This document shows, piece after piece, positions 49,209 to 58,429 of a stretch of DNA of 64,000 bases. Made by a program: the position numbers and the translations under genes. Under the pieces are notes generated by a model that searched no databases, was not told the DNA's origin, and was given only the letters and a program-made list of their open reading frames with translations. Source of the stretch: Cristatella mucedo (lineage: Eukaryota > Bryozoa > Phylactolaemata > Cristatellidae); NCBI GenBank assembly GCA_009760855.2, contig WPIO01000096.1:932501-996500 (forward strand). The letters are read 5' to 3'. Positions within the stretch are counted from its first letter, which is position 1; the number at the start of each line of letters is the position of its first letter.

Positions 49209-49891
49209 TACTGCAATGATGCCGTCAGTGTACGATGGTCGAACGCCTCTCGACCTCTGGATTGAACCCTTTGAAGCCAGTGCGTCGTCAAACGGATGGG
49301 ACGAGGCATCTTGTACGAGCAAAGTACGAGCGTTTCTAGCGGGCGAGGCGCTCGTCGTATATCTGGAACTGGAAAGCGGGAAGCGAACGATAAAGGAAGT
49401 CAAGGAAGCGTTAGAGGAGGCGTTCTCGCCAGAGCAGAGCCGCGGTGAGTACCTCCGCGACTTTGAAGGCCGCGTCCTGCAGGACGCCGAGCCGGTGTGG
49501 AACTTTATGTACGACCTGAAGCGCTTGCTCAGACGAGCGATGCCACACTTAAGTGGCGCCGAAAAAGAGTCGCTCCTGTACCATCACTTTTTTGAATGGA
49601 CTGCCGGACTGCGTGGCCTCCACCATTAAGGCTTCACCGGACTGTAAAACGCCAGCGGCCGCTCCGAAGCGAGCCATGGTTCTAATGGCTATGCAACGAG
49701 GGCGCGCACACTCTACCGTAGCGTCCCTCGAGCCAGCCGGAGCGACGCGTGCGCACGCCGTCGACGAGCTTACCACCCGCCTGGCCACCTTAGAGGCCGA
49801 GCTCCAGCGCATGCGAGTCGACGTACCGGGCTCATCAGGAGATCTTGGACGAGAGTCTGCAGCCGTGCTAGCAGGCTCGGCTCGCCATTGA
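49204..49891 (+). pseudogene. gag: Gypsy gag, frameshifted
   Basis: Capsid-like region of the retrotransposon. The start ATG (49204) lies inside the primer-binding site. Frame 1 (to 49629) reads DGRTPLDLWIEPFEA and FLAGEALVVYLELE, typical gypsy gag, then leaves the sense frame at the T6 run near 49587-49592; frame 2 continues NGLPDCVASTIKASPDCK to a stop at 49891. A degenerate zinc knuckle (WECSGFSHVAC) follows near 49945 in a third frame with its first cysteine lost. Confidence 0.8.
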
Positions 49892-49976
49892 GAGTGCGGG
49901 CAGACGGGAAACTTCAGCGGCCCTAAGAAAGTGCAGCGCTGGGAGTGCTCGGGCTTCAGCCATGTAGCCTGCAACC

Positions 49977-50621
49977 GTGCTAACCGCAGAGCCACAGCGA
50001 CTACCAGACGACCTCAGGGAAACGGGCAAGGCCCCGCGGCTGGATGGGGGGCCCCGGCCCAGTCTAGAGAGTCCCCTGTTCGGTACCGCAACGCTTAGCG
50101 GACCGCAAGCACGTTCGTCGTGCGTGACTGTCATCGTTGGCAGCAAAACTGTATTAGCATTGATCGACAGTGGTTCATGCGCGTCACTAGTTAAGGAAAA
50201 GGCTGCCCGCCGCTGTCCACACTCACCGTACCGTCCAACCTGCACGACCTTAAAGACAGCAGCCAATCAGCCTCTTCGGGTCTCCGGACAGTGCGATCTA
50301 CAGTTTGTTATAGAGGGCAGATCTGTGCGCCATGCCTTTCTCGCTGTGAGAGACCTCGACGTTGACATGATCTTGGGAACCGATTTTTTAACCTCACAGA
50401 GGGCTCAAATGCAATTCCAGGAGCCCTCAAAGGAAGGTTGCCCTCATTTTAAATCGCAATGGCAGGATTGCAATACGGCGGTGGTGGCTAGCCTCGTGGA
50501 GCAGGACTCAGCATTAAAGCTCAAGACGCGATGTTTGGTGCTGCAGTTCGACGCGGATGACGACACGATAGATATACCACTCTACCCGCATCCTTACAGA
50601 GAAGTGGTCGAGAGGTTTTGA
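49977..50621 (+). pseudogene. pol (PR): Gypsy protease region
   Basis: Aspartic protease: the active site reads LALIDSGSCASLV near 50155-50195 (DSG, an accepted variant of DTG), and the second signature MILGTDFL is near 50370. It is a separate frame from gag and from RT; the frame ends at a TGA at 50619. The protease part itself looks intact. Confidence 0.85.
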
Positions 50622-50639
50622 GCCCTCTTCCGGCGCCAA

Positions 50640-51520
50640 CCAGGTTCAAGTGATCTTGTCTATCACATTATTCCAACAGGTAACAGGGCACCAGTACGCG
50701 CCCCTCCGAGACGAATTCCACTGCATTTGCGAGACAAGATCATGGTGCAGCTTAAAACTATGCTAGAGCAGGGTATAATCAAGCCAAGCTCAAGCCCGTG
50801 GCTGGCGCCAGCTGTTTACACGCCCAAGAAAAATGGCGAAGTGTGTATAGCAGTAGACTGTAGAGAGCTTAATAAACGTACTGCAAAGAATGCTTATCCC
50901 TTGCCGTTGCCTGACAAGATTCAGGACCACCTCCATGGCTCCAGCGTCTTCAGCACTCTGGACATGAATTCAGGATACTGGCAGGTACCGGTTCATCCCG
51001 ACGATGTCCAAAAGACGGCATTTACGCCCGGGCCAGGACTTGGTGCATTCGCCTTCTTAAAAATGCCATTTGGATTATTCGGGGCTCCGACCACATTCCA
51101 GCGGTTAGTGGACTCGGTTTTGAGCGATTTACCCTTCGTTTATATTTATTTGGACGACGTGATGGTCCACAGATGCAGCGAGGTGGAGCACATTAACTAT
51201 TTTAATATGGTGTTTTCCAGGCTGCAGAAGGCCGGATTGACGCTGTCCGGTGGTAAATGCCATTGAGCACAGGCGGAAGTGAAATACCTGGGGCATGTCT
51301 TTGACAGAAATGGCATGCGCCCTGACCCGGAGAAAGTTCGCCAAGTCAACGACTGGCCAGCGCCGACTTTGGTGTCGGAGTTTCGTGCGTTTGGCGTCCT
51401 ACTATCGCCGGTTCATCAAGGGCTTTGCTGAGTTGGCCGCCCCTTTGCATGCACTGCTTCCAACGGAGACGCCACACACTTGGGAGCAGACAAAGCAACA
51501 GCACTTCGACTATGGGTATA
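50640..51520 (+). pseudogene. pol (RT): Gypsy reverse transcriptase, truncated
   Basis: Palm and fingers are well kept from 50727: EQGIIKPSSSPWLAPAVYTP, DCRELNKRTAKNAYPLPLPD, FSTLDMNSGYWQVPV, LKMPFGLFGAPTTFQRL and FVYIYLDDVMV, where YLDD is the catalytic pair. A TGA at 51264 replaces the Trp usual after KCH, and a frame change near 51370 follows. The protein then breaks off before RNase H. Confidence 0.9.
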
Positions 51521-51531
51521 TTTGAAATTCT

Positions 51532-51542
51532 ATGGGAAGGGA
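51532..51542 (+). promoter_or_regulatory. Gypsy polypurine tract
   Basis: TGGGAAGGGA directly abuts the 3' LTR start, the normal position of the plus-strand primer. Its survival shows that the deletion is internal. Confidence 0.75.
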
Positions 51543-51899
51543 TGTTGTATGTGCCTGTTTCTTCTCGGCCTTTTTTTTCTGGTGCGCGCCCCGCTCTCGG
51601 CGGGTAGTTGGACGGTTATCTCGGTGCGGCCTTTGATGTGGGCTGCCGTTTGGGCGGTTGGCTCCATGCGGCCTCTGATGTTGGCACGTGGCCCACCACG
51701 GTGGCTCACCACGGATGCACTCCATAATCTGTGGTGAGTCAGCCCGTAGCTTCTATATGTACCCTCTGGGGGAATAAAGGTTGAGTCTCGTTCACCGCTC
51801 CCGCTCTCCCTTTCGTGTCTTCGTGTCTCAGTGAGACTCCACTAGCGCTGCTACAGCCGGAGACACAGTAACACAACATGGAGACGCTGTAACACAACA
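51543..51899 (+). repeat. Gypsy 3' LTR with a short terminal duplication
   Basis: Matches the 5' LTR up to 51878 and then carries 21 extra bases that repeat its own end (...GCTGTAACACAACA) before the target duplication GTCG. AATAAAGG is conserved. Confidence 0.9.
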
Positions 51900-52074
51900 G
51901 TCGCTCGTCTTCCTTTACTAGAATCACGAATTCGTTGAATCACTTTGGTCCTCTGGCTGTTCCGCATTCTGGCATCTTTAGCTGACTCTGCAGTAGCCCA
52001 GTCTTCAGAACCCTGGATTCACCCAGGAGGGCAAAGGGTACTCCTAATTTGCAGTGCAGGTCACGGGCAATGTA

Positions 52075-52430
52075 AGGACGTGCCTCTCCGTTTGTAACTC
52101 CACAAAGCCACAAATTCAAGTGGTTTTTATGAAGGAAAAATTTGTTTTCTACTCAAAGTTCAAACAGCTCTCTGCATGCATACGCTAGCCAACCAGCTTC
52201 ATCTCACGCAAAATTGATAAAGTGAGATTTATAGCCAAATCAAGAGAACAGTAAAGGTAGTGAGTAGAATTAAAGTAGCAGCTCAGAACTACTGGAAAGA
52301 AAATCTTGCGCCACAGTTGGCAGCAGGAGAGTTTATGATGTTGTGTAATAATCGTAGAAGCGAGTTTCGTGGTCCAGGACCTGCAGAACAAAAGCTTCTT
52401 TTGCCAATGGTCTGTAAGCATGGAGAGGGA
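52075..52430 (-). mobile_element. LINE-B 3' fragment
   Basis: Matches the family-B 3' end (CTCCGTTTGTAACTCCACAAAG; GGTCCAGGACCTGCAGA), with the C-terminal GPRxRNSL region only. Diverged and truncated. Confidence 0.7.
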
Positions 52431-52515
52431 CTGGCTAATTTCTTTTGGCCACGGTTGACCTATCGGCCGGCGGAAGTCAAGTTTGGATTCAGAAATTGAG
52501 TTCGTTTCTACGTGT

Positions 52516-52792
52516 TCATCGTTGCTGATACTGACGAGGAGAGCCAGAATGAAAGGAACGTAGGAGACGTAGCCTCCTCTGAAAGCATTCTCCTAAGTAG
52601 CGTGGGAGTACGCTACTGTAAGTTACTTTACGTACGTTGGAGAGCATACTAACGACAAGGGTAACAACTGCGAAAATACTAAAGGCCGGTCGGTAGACTC
52701 TGGTGGGTTTGCGATGGTTACGGTAATATTCCGGGCAATAGTGGTCACTGCACTGCCTGAGCACACCCTTCTGACACTGGCGTGAATTGCCG
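52516..52792 (-). CDS. Possible minus-strand exon: Cys-rich segment plus membrane helix
   Basis: On the minus strand, TTTTAGCATTTAG could be an acceptor. It is followed by an open frame starting HYLGNSRQCQKGVLRQC, then YCPEYYR, then a hydrophobic run (AFSIFAVVTLVVSML), then a basic tail to a stop at 52516. Cysteines followed by one membrane helix suggest the C-terminal exon of a type I or GPI-type surface protein. No family recognised. Confidence 0.27.
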
Positions 52793-54604
52793 AGGTAATG
52801 CTAAATGCTAAAATAGTTTAATGTGATTTTCTATTGCACCTGGAAGTGCAAGCTCCTACTTTGGTAGGTATTAGATGTAGATTCGCAACATTTTTCATGC
52901 AGATTGACGGTATATTTGAGGTATATTGATGTGCACTGCAGTGATTCAAGCTTGCCTAGTTCCGATCCCTTCAGCAGGCCCCTAAAGTTCAAGGACGCAT
53001 TTGCAATACCATAGAATAAGGTGAGTGAACCTGACTACTCAGAAGTGTGAGTGTGAGATGCTAGAAGAGATATCAAGGTATTGAGAAGTTGCAATTGTTC
53101 CGTTGAATTGGGGTAGTTTCAATGAGGACTGTGGCGGTAGCCTATACCACAGTAGGCCATTTAGCCTAATGTGCAATAGCTATTGGAGCCTCGGGTAGAG
53201 GAGTTCCAGCGATGCCTACGGAATAGTGCGATTGCAAAATGAGCAATTGGTGCGAAACTCTTTTCAAGTGCGTTTGAGCGAAATTGTAGCGTAGCGCATG
53301 ACATCGGAGCAGCTGCAGCTTTGTGCGACCGAAGATTGGCCTAGGGAATTGCTAGAGGCAAATCGGAGCCAAGTGGATTGCAACTGTGACCTGGATTCAC
53401 GTGTGAGTTGATCGCAGTGCATTGAGTGAACATGAGTGAAAACGGTTCGTTGTCACTGAAAAAACGTTTACATACGCCATGCTGAAAGACCTTTTTCATA
53501 TAATAAATGCTACCGGGTCGTGCATCTTATAATTGACGCATTGGAAGTGGATTGCGGGGACATTTTACGGGATCTTGGTCGCCAATTTAAGCGTGTTGCA
53601 GGACAAGGTGAGTAGCCAATGCCATGGCACAACTTTGTGATCTCTTGAACGTTAACGGATGACGATGGAATTTGATTAGATTGGATTAGCGACTCGTTAC
53701 CCCTTTCTTTCCGCTTCCGAAAAATGGTCTAAAATATTGCAGTTGTATAAGAAAGATAGAATAGTATAATGTGGACTAGAAATAATTGAGCTTCAGAATG
53801 CCAATCAATTGCCGATTCTAGCTTAATTAGGTTGAATTTTGGTGGAATAAAGCGATTTCATAGTGCCGGCGACCCCGGTTTCTTAGTCCAAGCAGGTGCA
53901 CTTAGGCCGTGTCTTACAAAAACCCAGGGAGCGGGTGATGATCGCGTCATGAGTGATTCTGTGGGCCACTAAATAGCCTTTAGTTTTTCAAACTTGCCCG
54001 TCGGCCAGGAAAGAGAATTGTAAAAGGAATAATTAGTAAGTAAATGAATGCCGTGTAGTGTGTAACGTGCGGCTCCTGTTCCTAAAACCCATGTTGTTGC
54101 TAGCGCACTGTACGTATCAGGTGCAAGTCTTTTCCGACAACTGACACCTGATGAGTAGGTAGTCAAGCTAGCACCCCGAGGTGCAGCTAGCAAGTCGTAC
54201 ACGGACGGCTCAGCCCCGTACAGGCGCGCCTTTTGTCGGTAGCCGACCGACACGGCCGAATAGGATAATGGATAATGGTCATGCATCTTATTAGGTTCGC
54301 ATGCTTAACTGTAGAACGGCACAGTTATAAGCACTAGGGCGATTACACTTGCCGAACGACTGGTGCCGCGTGCAAGTGCTTGATACATTGATACATATTC
54401 GACAACGGATCGCGTTTTTTTCTGCAAGCTACACTTGAACATTATGAAAAAATCCGGCAGCTAACGATCGTTCTTCCGTTGCAGCAAATGCGAGGGCCTG
54501 GAAATATATTTCTCAAGTGTAGTCATTATATCCTATAGACTTAGCATGCTGAAGAGTTAGCGTGAGCATCTATGTGTGTACCAGAGGCTCCTTCTGTGGG
54601 CTCC
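52793..54604 (+). other. B2-B3 intron, no recognised gene
   Basis: A 105-codon minus frame at 53969-54286 has no signature. No mobile-element similarity noticed. Confidence 0.5.
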
Positions 54605-54607
54605 CTC

Positions 54608-54641
<34 letters not shown>

Positions 54642-54725
54642 CACTTGATAAAGCGTCCTCAGAGAACTTAATCTCTCTCTAGGCGCTTTGCATTTGCTGC
54701 AAAGGGAAATGCAATTGAATACTGC
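54605..54725 (-). mobile_element. LINE-A 3' end, very short copy
   Basis: A 30-bp (ATA)n run followed by GCACTTGATAAAGCGTCCTC and AATCTCTCTCTAGGCGCTTT, cut after GGGAAATGCAATTGAAT. Confidence 0.82.
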
Positions 54726-54811
54726 ATCCGCCCGCGACGGAGATTTTTGAGGCAGCCATTAGCCATCAGCTCCTAGTGTCAGGGCTACAAATCAGCACCA
54801 ACTGGTACCTC

Positions 54812-54986
54812 GGTGAGCCGTGATGGCACACTAGGTAAGGCGGCTGCTTAGCATGACCTCGGTCCCAATGTCGTGGGTTCGATTCCTGCGGTGGGCGATC
54901 CTGTATCGCCACTACAAGCGGTGGTGATAGCCATTAAGGCTCTTCTGTCTCTATAGAAAAAGAGGCTGTTTAAGCAACTAGGATTT
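54812..54986 (+). mobile_element. SINE-1, full copy on the plus strand
   Basis: Directly readable: GGTGAGCCGTGATGGCACAC, A box TGGCACACTAGG, B box GGTTCGATTCC (about 54876-54886), body and AACTAGGATTTACTT tail. The head resembles a tRNA but no full cloverleaf with a CCA end is present. Confidence 0.87.
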
Positions 54987-55224
54987 ACTTACCCAGTGGT
55001 CAGTGGCAAGTAGGGGTAAGCCCTCGTGTTTGCAAACTTCGGAGACCACAACTGCTGGGATATTGGCTCTTCCGTCTAACATTTCACATGATAACAGATA
55101 AGTAGCAATTTTCTTTTGTGTTTGCGGTGTGCTCTCATAATCCCCTCGACCTCGGATATATAAAAAAACCGCTCTCGTCACGCACTAACATTGCTGCTGT
55201 GGTCATAAGCATGACATTTGAATA

Positions 55225-56135
55225 AATTCTCCAGTGCTACTGCTAAAATTTGGGCCGAAGTCAGGTTTGCACATAGTACGAGATGGATGGCAACCCAGAT
55301 AAGCGAGGAGCATGTGGAAAACACATTAAAAAACAGCCGCTTTCGACCTGCACTGGCTACCAGAAAAGCAACGTATCAACTTAAAGGATTTTTTGCTCAC
55401 TTTAGGCCCCTTAATTCTTTGGCTCCAGCCTACCTATTCAGATCTACTCCCACACCAGCCGTAGCATCGTACCAACCGCTTTTTGGAACATGTACTTCGT
55501 ACAAACCGGAAATCCTTTGGGGATAGTGCATTTAGGTCATATAATAATAATAATAATAATATTGCACTTGATAAAGCGCCCTCAGAGAACTTAATCTCTT
55601 TCTAGGCGCTTTACATTTGCTGCAAAGTGATACGCAATAGAATAGTAAGTAAAATCATGCTTGAAAAACAAACAAAATGAATAACATGGTTAGGGGTTAC
55701 ATGCACTGGGTCAGCATGCAAATGTGGTTAGTGGCAGCATGAACAGTGTCAGCACGCATAAGCACATTGAGGACGAATCACAAGGACCCATTAAATGCTG
55801 TCCTAAATAGGTATGTTTTTAAGTTATGCTCCCAACGCCTGGAACTCATTACCGACTTGCGTCACGACATACCCTGATTTGACCACAAATAAAAGGAAAA
55901 AAAGCACCTATTTATGACAGCATTTAGTTGTTCCATGTGATTCGTCCTGTATGTGCTTTATGTGTGTTGACACGGCGCATGCTGCCACTAACCACACTTG
56001 CGTGCTGACCCTGTGCATGTCACTCCTAACCATGTTACACATGTTGTTTATGAAGCATGTTACCACTCACAATTCGATCGCGTTTCCTTTTCAGCAAATG
56101 TAAAGCGCCTAGAAAGAGATTGAAGCCTGTGATGG
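55225..56135 (+). mobile_element. LINE-A copy interrupted by another LINE-A
   Basis: The C-terminus (about 55340-55540) runs to ATAGTGCATTTAGGTCATAT, breaks, and resumes at 55824 with TATGCTCCCAACGCCTGGAA, ending in the standard 3' UTR and AAGCGCCTAGAAAGAGATTG. Confidence 0.82.
55542..55823 (-). mobile_element. LINE-A 3' end nested in reverse inside a LINE-A
   Basis: A 282-bp 5'-truncated copy with ATA-repeat tail, hairpin, and UTR to GTCCTAAATAGG. The host LINE reads continuously on both sides, so the nested order is certain; a TAT at each side may be the target duplication. Confidence 0.87.
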
Positions 56136-56363
56136 AGCTTTATTTTGTGTATTACTACCATCATTATTTTGTGTTAGCAGTATCCAAGGAAGTGAAAGAA
56201 TGCATACGCATGCCGAACGAAACATTTAACAAGATCCAGAAATCAAGCAAACAAGCTACGAGCCATGGATGCCTACGAGTGTCGCTTTTAGAATCACGGC
56301 AGCCAGTGCACAGTGCACACGAGTCGCTTCGCATCCCGAACAGCGGCTGTCACTCGCTTTTAG

Positions 56364-56626
56364 ATTGATGTACTGGTCGGATCGAGGCTCAAAACCGCGA
56401 ATTGAGCGAGCCGCCCTCGACGGAAGCATGCGCACCGTCCTAATAAGCACAGACATCCTGGCCCCGTTCGGATTGGCGCTGGATCTGCCGAACAGGCTGC
56501 TGTACTGGGCCGATGCATTCGCCGATAAGATCGAAGTGGCGAGCATCGACGGTACTCGACGAACCGTGATATTCTCCTCGACCACTAGCGGAATGGATCA
56601 CGTGTTCACCAGCCTCGCCGTCTTCG
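56364..56626 (+). CDS. LRP6-like: LRP5/6-like gene, exon B3 (blades 3-5)
   Basis: Carries MYWSD (YWSD 56371-56382), PRIERAALDGS, GLALDLPNR, LYWAD (56503-56514), DKIEVASIDGTRR and a blade end. This is the best-conserved exon in the window; PRIERAALDGS differs by a single residue from vertebrate LRP6. The acceptor is CGCTTTTAG; the donor is CTTCG|GTGAGT. Phase 2 in, phase 1 out, 263 nt against 266 for A3. A perfect 21-bp hairpin lies about 100 bp past the donor. Confidence 0.92.
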
Positions 56627-56722
56627 GTGAGTGCGCCGCCATTGCTCGGAGCTGAGCTCAGGAGCCCCCGATCTCATTGGGATCGAATTTCCCCTTCGGC
56701 GTTTGCTCTCGCATCGCTCATA

Positions 56723-56772
56723 TTGCTAGTCTCCATCTGGCCTCTTCGAAAAGGCCAGATGGAGACTAGCAA
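56723..56772. repeat. Perfect 21-bp inverted repeat (hairpin)
   Basis: Left arm 56723-56743 begins TTGCTAGTCTCC; right arm 56752-56772 is its exact reverse complement; an 8-nt centre contains TTCGAA. It lies 97 bp after the exon B3 donor, in the intron. Confidence 0.93.
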
Positions 56773-56999
56773 CGGCCAATCAACTGTGTTGTTTTGAGTT
56801 TTCCAGTGGCGCCATAAATCTCTGAAACGGGTTGGCATGCACTTTGCAAAATGTTCCCGGTCGCTCAAAGAGTAAAAAACTACAGCAACATGTGGCAATC
56901 GCAAGATCAGACTAGTAAAGATTGAATAATGTAGAGCTGAAACATCCAGTGGAAGAGAGCGGCTCTTAATATGTCAAAAAATTGAATGTTGCAGCTCTA

Positions 57000-57280
57000 T
57001 CGCGGATTGAGCCTCACCATGGCAACTTCTGTTACTCACTGCTTGCTGTCCATCCGGCCTGTGCAACCAGACGCTTACAGCTGATGAGAAACTCAACAGC
57101 GAATCTTGTCTGTCCTGGGCGTTAGCATTGCCGCATCACACCACTTCTCTTCAACCTGAACTGGCTCCCAATCAAGAAGTGGATCAATTTCAAGATTCTG
57201 TCAGTTACTTTTAAGTCTCTTCATCCTCTGGATCCAGTTTATCTATCAGAACTACTCTTTTGCCAGGCTAGTCTACTTAT
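57000..57280 (+). mobile_element. LINE-A C-terminal fragment
   Basis: ACTCACTGCTTGCTG to GGATCCAGTTTATCTATCAG matches the SLLxxLPxxxxR...LDPVYLS region in broken frames. It is cut by the SINE-1 copy that follows. Confidence 0.75.
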
Positions 57281-57399
57281 TATCCTGCGGTTGGGGGCGA
57301 TCCTTTATCGCCAATGCAAGCAGTGGCGATAGCCGTAAACGCTTTTCTGTTTCTATGCAAAAGCGGCTGTTAAGCGAGCTAGCATTTATTTATTTATTT
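57281..57399 (+). mobile_element. SINE-1, 5'-truncated
   Basis: Starts inside the B-box region (TCCTGCGGTTGGGGGCGATC) and ends GAGCTAGCATTTATTTATTT. It sits at the broken end of a LINE-A fragment. Confidence 0.8.
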
Positions 57400-57469
57400 C
57401 AATGCCAAAGCAAGCAAGTAAGAAAGCCACAGTCATCGCTGCAATAGTGATACTCCGGAAGGGCGCAGG

Positions 57470-58075
57470 GACAATATTGAAGGTAGCCATAGCAGTCCCA
57501 TTGGAAGAGTTGCTTAGGGTGTACAACGACCTACTTAGGAATGTAGACATAGGTAGAGTGTCTCTGCTTGTTTTGCTCGATCTCTCGGCAGCTTTTAATA
57601 CTATCGATCACAGTGTTGTTCTAGAGCGCCTCTAATCTCGCCTGGGCATCACTGGCACTGCTCTGCAATTGTTCAGATCGTATCTCAGTGGGAGACTCCA
57701 GGGTATTGACGTGAATAGACAAAGATCATCCGAGGTACCTCTGAAATATGGGGTACCTCAGGGTCTCTACATTCTCGGGATCCAGTTTATCTATCAGAAC
57801 TACTCATTCGCCGGGCTAGTCTTCTTACCATCCAATATGCAGACTGAAATCACTTAGCTGTACGAAAAATGAACCTCCGAAAGTTTCAACATATAGCTAG
57901 CTAATACGGTCCTAAAGTTTTGAAATCACTCTCGACTGAAGGCATGATATCCACTGACTCAACGCAATTTAAAAAGAATCCAAAACGCACCAGTTTCTCA
58001 CAATATTTGTCGGGTAATTGTAGCTAGTCCTTAGTGAGCTTATGCGTGCCAATACTGAGTATTTTACGACTGAAT
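57470..58075 (+). mobile_element. LINE-A with internal deletion
   Basis: RT segment 57500-57775 (RVYNDLLRNVDIGRVSLLVL, LDLSAAFNTIDHSVVLERL, FRSYLSGRLQGI, YGVPQG) joins at about 57775 straight to the C-terminal DPVYLSEL-like region, so the YADD motif and thumb are missing. It then decays into the 3' UTR. Confidence 0.78.
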
Positions 58076-58076
58076 A

Positions 58077-58236
58077 TCCTAGCTGATTAAACAGCCTCTT
58101 TTTGTATAGCGACAGAAGAGCCTTTACGGCTATCACCACCTCTTGCAGTGGCGATATAGAATCGCCCACCGCAGGAATCGAACCCACGACCTCGGGACCG
58201 AGGTCGTGAAAAGCAACCGCCTTACCTAGTTTGCCA
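58077..58236 (-). mobile_element. SINE-1, nearly full copy
   Basis: TCCTAGCTGATTAAACAGCC (3' end), body, B box, CGACCTCGGGACCGAGGTCG palindrome, and a damaged A box (TTTGCCAATA). Confidence 0.84.
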
Positions 58237-58429
58237 ATATATATACACGTTAACACTATCTATGTCACCTCAAGAAAAATTTAACAAGTAATGTAATGCC
58301 ACATATTTCCTTTTTTAATCCCATAAAAAAGCAAAGACTATATCGGTGTTAACCAGTGTGGTTTTTATAGTTCACTCAAACTGAAAGCACCTTTTGGTAC
58401 ACAGTTATAAGCCAAAGAGATTTCATCTG

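Larger units (their letters stand above)
48862..51899 (+). mobile_element. Ty3/gypsy LTR retrotransposon, internally deleted
   Basis: Two LTRs (48862-49190 and 51543-51899) start TGTTGT and end ACAACA and are flanked by the 4-bp duplication GTCG (48858-48861, 51900-51903). Internal parts in order: primer-binding site, gag, protease, RT, polypurine tract. RNase H and integrase are absent: the reading stops in the RT connection region (SYYRRFIKGFAELAAPLHAL) about 40 bp before the polypurine tract. Together with several frame breaks this makes it non-autonomous and inactive. Confidence 0.93.

Noticed and set aside
49868-50266. Minus-strand ORFs across the gypsy element
   Set aside because: Shadows of gag and protease in the opposite strand.
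54812-54900. A/B-box region as a functional tRNA gene
   Set aside because: No cloverleaf; the same head recurs in a dispersed family with a shared body and tail, so it is a SINE.
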